Source: DTU063 sp001512695
GTDB taxonomy: Bacteria > Bacillota > Thermosediminibacteria > Thermosediminibacterales > Tepidanaerobacteraceae
NCBI GenBank assembly: GCA_049658265.1
Contig: JBASOM010000098.1
Coordinates: forward strand, 3,434 to 67,433
Length of the DNA: 64,000 bases
Reading direction: 5' to 3'
How positions within the stretch are numbered: position 1 is the first letter of the stretch; the number at the start of each line of letters is the position of its first letter. The notes beneath the pieces are model-generated. The model was not told the origin of the DNA and did no database searches. It saw only the letters and a list, made by a program, of their open reading frames with translations. A program made the position numbers and the translations under genes. Shown here piece by piece: positions 18,446 to 27,389 of the stretch.

Positions 18446-18519
<74 letters not shown>

Positions 18520-18540
18520 ATATAGTCTGCATTATAACAT

Positions 18541-18629
18541 GCCGGGGTGGCGGAATTGGCAGACGCACAGGACTTAAAATCCTGCGATCCCAAAAGATCG
18601 TACCGGTTCGATTCCGGTTCCCGGCACCA
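18541..18629 (+). tRNA. tRNA-Leu (TAA)
   Basis: The 89-base class II tRNA has a long variable arm (GCGATCCCAAAAGATCGT), anticodon TAA and an encoded CCA. Confidence 0.97.
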
Positions 18630-18635
18630 GATAGT

Positions 18636-18710
18636 GGGCGCTTAGCTCAGTGGGAGAGCACTTCCTTGACGCGGAAGGGGTCGTAAGTTCAATCCTTACA
18701 GCGCCCACCA
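18636..18710 (+). tRNA. tRNA-Val (GAC)
   Basis: The 75-base cloverleaf has anticodon GAC, acceptor GGGCGCT paired to AGCGCCC, and an encoded CCA. It is the last of the seven-gene cluster. Confidence 0.96.
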
Positions 18711-18776
18711 TTTTTTTGTTTTTATTTGCAAACTGCCGATGAAAGTGAAAATATAGATTGTATTGATACAAATTTG

Positions 18777-18808
18777 GGCCTAGGGGAAGCTTCCTCTAGG
18801 CCATTTTT
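18777..18808 (+). terminator. Terminator of the tRNA cluster
   Basis: GGCCTAGGGGAAGC pairs with the complementary TTCCTCTAGGCC and is followed by ATTTTTAT. It lies 67 bases after the last tRNA. Confidence 0.75.
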
Positions 18809-18862
18809 ATGCAACAAGTAAAAATGATGAAGGTCATGAAGAACTGACACAACCAAATAGTG

Positions 18863-19027
18863 TTAGTTACGAACACTCGGTCTGAACATATCTAGGATTC
18901 CTAGAACAACGTGGGCCAGACCAAAACCCGTTATGCCGGCTCCAATCATCCCGCCTGTCATATATCCTACTGCCGTAACAACTGCACCAACGCCTGTTAC
19001 TATCCAACTTGTAGTCTTTCCATTCAT
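18863..19027 (-). CDS. Conserved small glycine-rich membrane protein (54 aa)
   Basis: The frame encodes 54 residues with two hydrophobic stretches: WIVTGVGAVVTAVGYMTGG (about 8-26) and MIGAGITGFGLAHVVLGIL (about 27-45). They are separated by glycines and the protein ends in DMFRPSVRN. A strong AGGAGGCGATTTT site precedes the ATG at 19027, and codon use is normal. Similar short glycine-rich proteins occur in related Clostridia, but I know of no function. It is divergent from ytxC and convergent with the tRNA cluster. The glycine zipper pattern suggests a helical hairpin in the membrane. Confidence 0.7.
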   Translation of the reverse strand: MNGKTTSWIVTGVGAVVTAVGYMTGGMIGAGITGFGLAHVVLGILDMFRPSVRN

Positions 19028-19202
19028 AAAATCGCCTCCTGAACTATATTATTCCCGCAATTGAAAGTTTTTATATAACATGAACCAGATTGGCGACTTA
19101 TGCTTTACAAATGCAGAATATGGTATTATTGCCTTTGTTTTATTGTATATGGTATAAGCCACATACATATAATATGTATTACAAGAGAAAGGGGTGGTTT
19201 TT

Positions 19203-20111
19203 GTGAGATTGCTGACCATAGGCTCAATTGAACCTATTGCCGGTTTTGAAGATAGATTAAAGCTGGAATTTGATTTACTAAAAGAAGATGGTTTCGAAAT
19301 AACTTATAAAAAAATAGCAAAAGATAACATCTCTTTTTATCATTGCTATGTTGATGATGAACTGTTACTTATGGAAAATAATTTTATTAATATCAAGCAA
19401 AGATTTATTAATTGTATAGCAAATGCACTTTCGGATGTCATTATAAACTATTGGGAACCGGAACTCATCAGGCGAATTATAAGGGAAAACTACTTTTATT
19501 TTAACAAAACTGAACAAGGAATGATTTTTGATTTTGCCTACTCTATATTAAACTATAACGAGATAAGCGGAAAACGCGACATCTCATATCAAATTAAGCG
19601 AAAAAACTATGTCCTACATAAAATCCAGGAATTTCTTTCAACTAGCGGCTTAATTATCTTGGATGGATTTGTTAATTTTCGTTTAAAAGAATATATGAGG
19701 CAGCTGGAAGACTCGGTAGATATCGCCATTGATGAATATCTCATGGATAAGGAATATAACGAGTTTATAAAACTGCTTCGTCACTTTGTAGACCTTCAAG
19801 AACCAAAGAGGGACCTGGTTAATGTTGTTTTTAGCAACCACAAAATAATTTTAATGGATGAAAATCTAAATTATATAGAAAGGGATTCCAGCTTGGACCT
19901 TATTGCCAAGGAAAATCCAGATGTCAATATGGACGATATAACAGTCAGCACTTTAATAAATATCGCTCCTAGGAGAATTACCATTCACGGTTTTAACGGC
20001 AATGAAAAGCGGGAGGTTGCCCATGCTCTATACAGTATTTTTGAAGGCCGGGTGAGATTTTGCAACCACTGCGAACTCTGTGCAAAGTCCAAATCTCTTA
20101 CGAAAAAATGA
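19203..20111 (+). CDS. ytxC: Putative sporulation protein YtxC
   Basis: This protein of about 302 residues belongs to the YtxC family, conserved in spore-forming Firmicutes and usually found next to thrS; its molecular role is not known. The GTG at 19203 is preceded by AAAGGGGTGG with 6-base spacing; another GTG at 19194 overlaps that site. The C-terminus carries a small cysteine cluster (CNHCELCAKSKS) that may bind metal. The usual neighbour thrS is 15 kb away in this genome. Confidence 0.75.
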   Translation: MRLLTIGSIEPIAGFEDRLKLEFDLLKEDGFEITYKKIAKDNISFYHCYVDDELLLMENNFINIKQRFINCIANALSDVIINYWEPELIRRIIRENYFYFNKTEQGMIFDFAYSILNYNEISGKRDISYQIKRKNYVLHKIQEFLSTSGLIILDGFVNFRLKEYMRQLEDSVDIAIDEYLMDKEYNEFIKLLRHFVDLQEPKRDLVNVVFSNHKIILMDENLNYIERDSSLDLIAKENPDVNMDDITVSTLINIAPRRITIHGFNGNEKREVAHALYSIFEGRVRFCNHCELCAKSKSLTKK

Positions 20112-20131
20112 GGCCAAGAGGCCTTTTTTTT
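20111..20131 (+). terminator. Short terminator after ytxC
   Basis: AGGCC, loop AAGA, GGCCT and a run of seven T. The stem is short but the T run is good. Confidence 0.55.
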
Positions 20132-20171
20132 GATTGTTATGTATGCTATTATCAAAATGGTGATGTATCTT

Positions 20172-20780
20172 ATGAAACCATACTTTCAGCTAGGATTGAT
20201 GCCTCTAATCGGAGCGATAATCGGTTGGGGAACTAACATGTTGGCGATCAAACTAATATTTCGGCCCTTAAATCCTGTAAAAATCCCCATTTTGGGAATA
20301 CAGATACAGGGTTTGATTCCTAAACGGAGGTTTGATATCTCTAGAAGTATCGGAGAGGTTTTAGAGCATGAAATTATTTCACCTGAAGAGATTGTGGACA
20401 GCCTGACAAACAAAAACACCAAAGCAGAAATTATAAAGTATATAAAAAATTTGATAGCAAATAGAGTTAGTGAAAAACTTCCCGGCTATATCCCCTTAGG
20501 TTTTAGAGACTCAATAAGCAATTATATTGGAGATATGATTGATAGGAACGGAGCCGAAATATTCGATGAAATGAAAACGGTAATTACCGAAAAAGCAAAA
20601 GACCAGCTGGATTTAAAGCAACTTGTAGAAAATAAAATAAATTCCCTGGACATAGAGGAACTCGAGGATTTAATTATAAGGCTATCAAGGCAAGAATTAA
20701 GGCAAATAGAAGTTCTTGGAGGCATAATAGGATTTTTTATAGGTACAATCCAAGCTGCTATTTCTTATTACCTGATGTGA
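20172..20780 (+). CDS. DUF445 family membrane protein
   Basis: The protein of about 202 residues has an N-terminal hydrophobic segment (GLMPLIGAIIGWGTNMLAI) followed by the family motif KLIFRPLNPVKI and GLIPKRRFDISRSIGEVLE. A middle amphipathic region follows, with a C-terminal transmembrane segment (VLGGIIGFFIGTIQAAISYY). This is the DUF445 layout (YheB-like), function unknown. The start is uncertain: the ATG at 20172 has a GGTGATG site six bases upstream, while earlier in-frame starts overlap the ytxC terminator. Confidence 0.75.
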   Translation: MKPYFQLGLMPLIGAIIGWGTNMLAIKLIFRPLNPVKIPILGIQIQGLIPKRRFDISRSIGEVLEHEIISPEEIVDSLTNKNTKAEIIKYIKNLIANRVSEKLPGYIPLGFRDSISNYIGDMIDRNGAEIFDEMKTVITEKAKDQLDLKQLVENKINSLDIEELEDLIIRLSRQELRQIEVLGGIIGFFIGTIQAAISYYLM

Positions 20781-20788
20781 TTATGATA

Positions 20789-20840
20789 TTAGCTATCTAT
20801 TGTGTTCCCGCGAGGGCTACATAGATAGCTAATTTTTTTT
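20789..20840 (+). terminator. Terminator after the DUF445 gene
   Basis: A perfect 12-bp stem, TTAGCTATCTAT (20789-20800) with ATAGATAGCTAA (20821-20832), encloses an internal CCCGCGAGGG hairpin and is followed by eight T. Confidence 0.85.
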
Positions 20841-20923
20841 AGTTAATGTATAATAAATATATAGTGTAGCATAAACCTTTTTAAAAGTTTTATTATTCCC
20901 AATCCGCTAAAAGGGGACTTCCT

Positions 20924-23900
20924 ATGCTTAATTTAAAAGATTATGACATCCAAGAAAAAGTTTATGAGAACGGAAGCAAAATATTGTACAGGGGGTACTC
21001 AAGTGGAAACGGTAAAGCTGTTATCATAAAAGTACTCAAAGAAGAGTCTACCAGCTCTGCTGATGTTTCAAGGCTGTATTACGAATATGAAATAACTCGA
21101 AAGCTAAGCACAAAGAGCATCATGAAGCCTATCGGGCTTGAAAAAGCGGGCAACAGTCTGGCCCTTATAATCGAATGCGATGGGGAAATATCCCTGAGAG
21201 AGTATATCGAAGGTCTACCTTTAAATGTAGAATCCTTTCTTGACATTTCAATAAAACTCACACAAAGTTTAGGCGACATCCATTACTGCGGTATTGTCCA
21301 TAGAAATATAACACCCGATAATATTTTTATTGACCCTAAAATAAAGGAAGTCAGAATAACGGATTTTAGCTATGCTGTCCTTTATGATACAGACAGTTCG
21401 AAGATAACGATCAAAACTCATTTTGTTGATAACATAGAGTACATGTCCCCCGAGCAATCAGGCCAGATAGGGGGCACCGATTTCTCGTCAGATTATTATT
21501 CTCTCGGAGTTGTATTTTACGAGATGTTAACAGGTAGGCTTCCCCTCAAAGCAGACGCTGCTGCAGAATGGGCAGAGCTCCATGCCACTAAGGTGCCTGA
21601 AAGGCCGGATACTATCGATGCCAAGATCCCTTCGGTATTATCGGATATTGTTATGAAGCTCCTCGCTAAATCCGCCCGGGACAGATATCAGACTGCATAC
21701 GGTTTATTGAAGGACTTGCTAGAATGTAAACGACAATGGCTAAAAAGCGGGAAAATTGAGCCCTTTAAACTGGGGATGCATGACATATCTACTCGCTTTA
21801 AATTGCCTACTAAGCTTATTGGAAGAGAACGGGAAACAGCAGTGCTAAAACAAGCATTTGATCGCGCCCGTTCGGGCAGTGCTGAGTTGGTATTTGTAAC
21901 TGGAACTGCAGGTATAGGAAAGACCATGCTGATCAATGAGACTGTAAAAGCCCTTGTAGCTGATAAGGGCTACTACGGTTATGGGAAATATGACCAGCTG
22001 AGACAAAACGTGCCCTATGCGACTATCTCAAGTGCCTTGGGAATTGTAATAAGGCAGCTTATGGCTGAGAGCAAAGAGAAACTTGAGGAGTGGAAAAAAG
22101 ACATACTCTGTTCGCTGGGCAATGCTGGCGCATTGATTACCGAAATTGTGCCGGATTTGGAAATGATAATTGGCCGTCAACCAGCAGTTGAAATTCCTCA
22201 ATCAAAGGAAGCCATAAATCGTATAATGATGGTTTTTGAAAATTTTTTAAAGGTTTTCTCAAACAGGAATACACCTCTCGTGATGTTTCTTGATGATTTG
22301 CAGTGGGCTGATCCGGCTTCTTTACGGCTTTTAGAGTTTTTATATAAAGATACCAAATTAAAATACTTGCTCATAATTGCCGCCTATCGTGACAATGAAA
22401 TAGATGCAAATCATCCCATACAAAATATCATTGATAAAAAAGAGAAAACGGAGATACCTGTCACTCAGATAAAGCTCTTTCCATTTGATATAAAAGAAGT
22501 AACTGGGTTTCTGCAGGAAACATTACATAGTAGAAGAGAGAAAACGGAAAAGCTGGCTAAAATATTGTATCGCAAAACGTACGGAAATCCCTTTTTTCTA
22601 AGTCAAATGCTAGTATCAATTTGTAATCAAAAACTAATAACATTTAACATTAAAAAGGGGCGTTGGGAATGGAATGAGGAATCCATAAATAGTTTTCCAA
22701 TACCGGATGATGTTTTAGTCCTGATACTCTCTAGACTTAATAATCTTACAAAAGCACAATTAGATATTTTAAAACTGGCGTCCTGTATAGGCAATAGCTT
22801 TGACACGAAGACTTTATCAATGGTCAGCAATAGGAGGGAAGCTGAAATAGCCGCTCTTCTCATACCGGCAATAATGGAAGGGCTTGTGCTGCAATTAATT
22901 GAAGGGGACCATAAGCCTTTATCAACAGGCACAGAGGTACAAAACACTACCTACGAGTTTTTACACGATAGAGTTAGACAAGCAGTATACTCATTATTCA
23001 CTGAGTCAGAGAAAAAAACTGCACATTTAAAAGTCGGACGCTTGATTCTGCAGCTTGGCATGGGAGAAGATTTGAACGACAAAATACTGGCCGCAATGGA
23101 TCATATGAATAGAGCCATAGATTTAATAACTGACCAGCAAGAATGTTTGAAACTCGCAGAGTATAATCTACTTGCAGGACGGAAGGCCAAAGCATCTGCT
23201 GCTTATGATACTGCGGTGAATTGCATTAAAGCAGGGATTAAATTACTCCCTGTAAATGCTTGGGAAACATATTACGATTTATGCTTTGACCTGTATGTAG
23301 AATATGCTCAAAATGAGTTTTTAATCGGAAATACATCTGAAGCAAAAGAACTATTTGGTCTGATTATTAGACGTGCAAAAAGTGAACTTGACAAAGCTGA
23401 TGTATTGGGATTGCAAATTTTGCTATATACCGGTAGTGGAGAATACGCCAAAGCAGTTGAAATTGGTATAAAAGCATTAAAAGGGCTTGGAATGGTAATA
23501 CCAGCCAATCCATCCACAAAAGATTTATTGAAAGAACTGCTATGGTATAAGCTTTTTATGAGTCGCAGAAGCATAGAGGATCTTTATAAATTGCCGGAGA
23601 TGAAGGACCCGGTTCAGAGGAAAGTTGCTGAGCTCCTAATAAAGTTTATACTTGCCACTAGTACCGGTTATCCAAACTTACATTCTTTTGCTATTATAAA
23701 AGCGGGGAATCATACATTAAGATACGGAAATACCGAAATGGCTCCTATTGGCTATGTCGGTTACAGTATTGTTGAGGGAGTTATATTTGCCAATTATGCT
23801 GCAGGTGATAGGTTGGGTAAGATGGCAATTGAACTAACCGAGAGATACGACAAAACATACCCAAAATGTATTGTGTATTTTACATTTGGAGCAATAGTCT

Positions 23901-25612
23901 GGCACTGGTCTCATCATGCGAAAGATGGAATTGAATACTTGCAGAAAGCGGTTAAATACGCTGTCGAAGCAGGAGATGTACTCATTAACGGCTACTCCCG
24001 TACCGTTCTTTTGGAAAACAGATACATAATAGGAACACCACTGATTGATATTCTCGATGAAATCAACAATTGTAAAAACTATATGCAAAAAGTAAAGCAT
24101 GATAATCTCAACTTGAATGTTGGCATTTACAGCAGGGCCGTTTCTATTCTAACGAGTGACATCGGGTTTCATAATGGAAAAGCCGATGAAGATAAAAGTG
24201 TTTTCCGAGACACAAGAGACAAAGCATCTCTGGGGGCATATTATTACACTCAAATGCAGATTAATTACTTTGCTGGAAATTTCAGGGAAGCACTAGCTGA
24301 AGCCGAGAAAGTAAAGGATTGCACAGCATCAATTCAAGGTTTTTTGTTGTCTGCAGAGTGTAATTTTTACCAATCACTCATAATTACTGCTATATATGAA
24401 GATATTCCAGCAAGCCAAAGAAGACGGCTTTCAAGAATTCTAAGAGACAATCAAAAACAAATGAAAAAATGGGCTATCTCCTGTCCGGAAAATTTTTTAC
24501 ACAAATTCCAATTGGTTGAGGCAGAGCGAATGCGTATAAGAAGAAATAAACGGCAGGCTGAGGAACTATACGAAAAAGCGATTCAAGCTGCTTATGAGAG
24601 TGGCTATCAGCAGAATGAAGCAATAGCGTGTGAATTAGCAGCAAAGTTTTACATTGCCGAGGGAAAACAAAGAGTAGCAAAAATATATATGAACGATGCT
24701 TTAAAATTGTATAGCCAATGGGGAGCCTCTGCAAAAGTGAAAGAAATTAGACAGCGTTATCCTGAACTATTGGATGATATCTTAACTGATAATGAACAAT
24801 TGGAAAAAGACGGGGAAAGGGATATAAAAAACGAAATTTTGAGAACCCTTATTACTGATAAGGAAACAGCGAGCAGTTTGGAGCTAAGCATTTTGCAGAA
24901 AACAATACGCGATATAAGCGGAGAGTTCAAATCGAATCCCGAGAGTATTTTAGAAGCCGCTATGAAATCTGTTTTCGCTACTAAGGGTTTTTTAATTATA
25001 GAAAAGGGAGATGAATTATTCATTGAAGCTGAGATAGACCATCAGAGCAACTCCACCACGGTTCGAAAACCCATTCCCTTAAAACAATGTGATGGCAAAC
25101 TATCCAAGGGGATTGTCAGATATGTTGCCAACACCCGGGAAACTGTCATAATAAACAATGTCTATCAGCATGGTATCTTTACAAAAGACCCATATCTTGA
25201 CCGCACCGGAGATGTTTCCATAGCATGTTTGCCGCTGTATCTTGATGGCATACCTGCAGGAGTTTTGTATCTTGAAAACAAGCTTATAGCAAATGTTTTT
25301 ACCGAAGAGCGTTTAAAATTACTTGAGTTACTTATAGGTCAAACAAGTTATGCCAAGGCATTGGAAGAATTCTTATATTCAATCAAATCCCGAGAAGACA
25401 TGTCATGCGAAGCTCCCGTTGAAAAGTTGACCGATAGAGAGCTAGAAATACTAAAACTAATTGCTGAAGGGTTAACAAATAATGAAATTGCCAAAAGGCT
25501 GCACATATCAAATAATACTGTAAAAACTCATATCAAGAATATATATGAGAAACTCCATGTAAACAGAAGAGTTCAGGTGGTGAAAAGGGCAAAGGAGCTA
25601 AACATACTATAG
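20924..25612 (+). CDS. Giant regulator: kinase-like domain, STAND ATPase, TPR-type repeats, GAF, LuxR HTH
   Basis: The protein has 1562 residues. Residues 1-270 form a Ser/Thr protein kinase fold: Lys36 in AVIIKV, HRNITPDN at 126-133, DFS at 147-149 and MSPEQ. The catalytic-loop Asp of HRD is Asn128. A STAND/MalT-like ATPase follows, with Walker A GTAGIGKT (327-334) and Walker B VMFLDDLQWAD (Asp457, Asp458). Residues of about 700-1270 are helical TPR-like repeats. A GAF-like domain (about 1310-1480) and a LuxR/GerE DNA-binding domain (1502-1562, LTDRELEILKLIAEGLT) end the protein. It is monocistronic, with a terminator before it. Likely a signal-responsive transcription activator; target and ligand unknown. 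Confidence 0.85.
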   Translation: MLNLKDYDIQEKVYENGSKILYRGYSSGNGKAVIIKVLKEESTSSADVSRLYYEYEITRKLSTKSIMKPIGLEKAGNSLALIIECDGEISLREYIEGLPLNVESFLDISIKLTQSLGDIHYCGIVHRNITPDNIFIDPKIKEVRITDFSYAVLYDTDSSKITIKTHFVDNIEYMSPEQSGQIGGTDFSSDYYSLGVVFYEMLTGRLPLKADAAAEWAELHATKVPERPDTIDAKIPSVLSDIVMKLLAKSARDRYQTAYGLLKDLLECKRQWLKSGKIEPFKLGMHDISTRFKLPTKLIGRERETAVLKQAFDRARSGSAELVFVTGTAGIGKTMLINETVKALVADKGYYGYGKYDQLRQNVPYATISSALGIVIRQLMAESKEKLEEWKKDILCSLGNAGALITEIVPDLEMIIGRQPAVEIPQSKEAINRIMMVFENFLKVFSNRNTPLVMFLDDLQWADPASLRLLEFLYKDTKLKYLLIIAAYRDNEIDANHPIQNIIDKKEKTEIPVTQIKLFPFDIKEVTGFLQETLHSRREKTEKLAKILYRKTYGNPFFLSQMLVSICNQKLITFNIKKGRWEWNEESINSFPIPDDVLVLILSRLNNLTKAQLDILKLASCIGNSFDTKTLSMVSNRREAEIAALLIPAIMEGLVLQLIEGDHKPLSTGTEVQNTTYEFLHDRVRQAVYSLFTESEKKTAHLKVGRLILQLGMGEDLNDKILAAMDHMNRAIDLITDQQECLKLAEYNLLAGRKAKASAAYDTAVNCIKAGIKLLPVNAWETYYDLCFDLYVEYAQNEFLIGNTSEAKELFGLIIRRAKSELDKADVLGLQILLYTGSGEYAKAVEIGIKALKGLGMVIPANPSTKDLLKELLWYKLFMSRRSIEDLYKLPEMKDPVQRKVAELLIKFILATSTGYPNLHSFAIIKAGNHTLRYGNTEMAPIGYVGYSIVEGVIFANYAAGDRLGKMAIELTERYDKTYPKCIVYFTFGAIVWHWSHHAKDGIEYLQKAVKYAVEAGDVLINGYSRTVLLENRYIIGTPLIDILDEINNCKNYMQKVKHDNLNLNVGIYSRAVSILTSDIGFHNGKADEDKSVFRDTRDKASLGAYYYTQMQINYFAGNFREALAEAEKVKDCTASIQGFLLSAECNFYQSLIITAIYEDIPASQRRRLSRILRDNQKQMKKWAISCPENFLHKFQLVEAERMRIRRNKRQAEELYEKAIQAAYESGYQQNEAIACELAAKFYIAEGKQRVAKIYMNDALKLYSQWGASAKVKEIRQRYPELLDDILTDNEQLEKDGERDIKNEILRTLITDKETASSLELSILQKTIRDISGEFKSNPESILEAAMKSVFATKGFLIIEKGDELFIEAEIDHQSNSTTVRKPIPLKQCDGKLSKGIVRYVANTRETVIINNVYQHGIFTKDPYLDRTGDVSIACLPLYLDGIPAGVLYLENKLIANVFTEERLKLLELLIGQTSYAKALEEFLYSIKSREDMSCEAPVEKLTDRELEILKLIAEGLTNNEIAKRLHISNNTVKTHIKNIYEKLHVNRRVQVVKRAKELNIL

Positions 25613-25637
25613 ATACACAATCAAATACATTTTTTCA

Positions 25638-25675
25638 AAGCACACTTCTAAAACTCGGGGTGTGCTTCATTTTAT
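25638..25675 (+). terminator. Terminator after the giant regulator
   Basis: AAGCACAC (25638-25645) pairs with GTGTGCTT (25660-25667), followed by CATTTTATCTTT. It lies 25 bases beyond the stop codon. Confidence 0.6.
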
Positions 25676-25765
25676 CTTTCACCTCTTCGGGTGATGTTTT
25701 TAAAAAAGACTATGTATATTATTATGTATAAAATTGTTTACTCCCCCTGGTGTTTTGATAAATTA

Positions 25766-25816
25766 CTTGAAAAGGGTTGCAAAATGAACTGTGTTCATTT
25801 TGCAACCCTTTTCAAG
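25766..25816. repeat. 24-bp perfect inverted repeat with 3-base loop
   Basis: The left arm at 25766-25789 and the right arm at 25793-25816 are exact reverse complements, with the loop TGT. The arms start CTTGAAAAGGGTTGC and end GCAACCCTTTTCAAG. It lies between two convergent genes. Neither side has a clear T run directly after the stem, so it is not a textbook terminator. It may be a small mobile repeat, a transcript-stabilising hairpin or a bidirectional terminator. Confidence 0.9.
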
Positions 25817-25834
25817 TGCGAAAAAACTTCTGGC

Positions 25835-27148
25835 TTAATAAAACATCCTTTCCAATAGCCAACGATCGTTTTCTTTCAGCATTTTTACTTCTATAGTTGT
25901 CTCTTCCCTGCCAGCAGGTGAATCGTCAACTACGTAAATTGTTATATTTGCACTGTTTTCCTTTATATCAGTTACCTTGTAGCGGTAATTATTCCAGTCA
26001 ATGTAATATCCCATGCCCGTGTCTTTGCTAATGTCACCATGCAGCCTTCCGTCTTTGTCAACATATCTGCCGCTATTCATCAGTGAGTCAGCTTCACTCT
26101 TCAGATAAACTCCTCTAATGTAACTGTCCAGTTCCGAAAAAGTAACAAACCTCTTGTCTTTTACGGGGAACAAGGATTGTTCAGCAGGAATTTCTTCAGG
26201 CAATTCTAACGGGAGCATGGAAAGGCCGAATATGTTGTAAAAGATATCTTTGTTGGCTTCTATCAGCCATCCTGCATGAAGGCATACTTCTCTTTCGAGG
26301 TCATTAGGTTTTGCGGGCAAGATACCGATAGCCAGTTCAGTCTCATCATACGGAAGTTCAAACGTTGGAATACCTGCGGCGTAAGGAGCTATTGTGTATA
26401 GTTGATAGTAAAATATGATACCATTGGGACCGAGCAAGAAATCAGTTTCGGAATAACTCTTCACGTTTTCCCTATAATTATCAAAGTAGATGCCTTCCTT
26501 ATCTTTTGCTTCTTCAATTTGACTTATGACAAGTTGGTAAACCTTCTCAAGGGCTTCTTCGTCGCTAAGACCAAAAATATCAGAAAGAGTCAGCATCTCA
26601 CCGGTTCTTACATCAAAGGTTTCGGAGGACCAGTAGCTCATAGGATGCACTCCTCCGGTATATTCATAGCTTATATTTAGAACTGACAGTAGATTATTTT
26701 CATCGTAGTAAATGTTTGATTCCCTCTCAAAGAATAAACCAAAAAAGTCGAAGCTGCCTTCCTCTGCAGCCTTTTTTGCATCCAAGGCTGCTTTTTTGCC
26801 TTCGGGCACCACATTACTTATAAAATGTTCCAGCTGCCTTTGATAATAGTTGTTTATTTCCTCAATTCCCTCAGTGCCGTCGGGGTTTTCAATATAAGGA
26901 TATGAAAACCTAAAACTAACCAGATCAGAACCGTCATCATCTTTAACGGTTTCGCTGTATACTTTAAAGGAAATATTTAATGGTAAGGACTCATCGACGG
27001 CAGTCGAGGGGTCTTCAGAAGGCGTACCAAGGTTATTCTCAGAAGCTGAATGGTCGGTTGAATTGTTGGAGTTGCTACAGCCCTGCAAGAGAAAAGTAAA
27101 AAGGAGCACAGTAATTACTAGTAATAATATCTTAATATCTTTCTTCAT
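25835..27148 (-). CDS. Lipoprotein with DUF3298/RsiV-like domain
   Basis: The 437-residue protein has a lipoprotein signal (MKKDIKILLLVITVLLFTF then LLQGC, lipobox Cys about 24), followed by a Ser/Asn/Asp-rich linker. Residues of about 55-290 resemble DUF4163/DUF3298 as in PdaC and RsiV: YTGGVHPMSYWSSETFDVRTGE, LSDIF, and YAAGIPTFELPYDE. The remaining ~150 residues match nothing I recognise. It is anchored on the outer face of the membrane. A GGAGGGG site supports the ATG at 27148. Role unknown; no sigma factor gene is adjacent. Confidence 0.75.
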   Translation of the reverse strand: MKKDIKILLLVITVLLFTFLLQGCSNSNNSTDHSASENNLGTPSEDPSTAVDESLPLNISFKVYSETVKDDDGSDLVSFRFSYPYIENPDGTEGIEEINNYYQRQLEHFISNVVPEGKKAALDAKKAAEEGSFDFFGLFFERESNIYYDENNLLSVLNISYEYTGGVHPMSYWSSETFDVRTGEMLTLSDIFGLSDEEALEKVYQLVISQIEEAKDKEGIYFDNYRENVKSYSETDFLLGPNGIIFYYQLYTIAPYAAGIPTFELPYDETELAIGILPAKPNDLEREVCLHAGWLIEANKDIFYNIFGLSMLPLELPEEIPAEQSLFPVKDKRFVTFSELDSYIRGVYLKSEADSLMNSGRYVDKDGRLHGDISKDTGMGYYIDWNNYRYKVTDIKENSANITIYVVDDSPAGREETTIEVKMLKENDRWLLERMFY

Positions 27149-27389
27149 ATCATAACCCCTCCAGTAATATTCAGTCTTAAAGACAAGAGAACACAAATGA
27201 CATTACCAAAACCTTCCTATATCGTAATATATTCTGCTTGGATAGTAAAGTAATCCCCCAAATGGATGATTTTCTCGAAAAAACAAGAATTTTGGAGCCG
27301 GCACGGAGTCAAAGTTACATTTAGGGGAAAAGGTTGATAGTGAAAAAGAAAGGGGAAAGCATATAAGTTCCCCCTATATTTATTCATGA

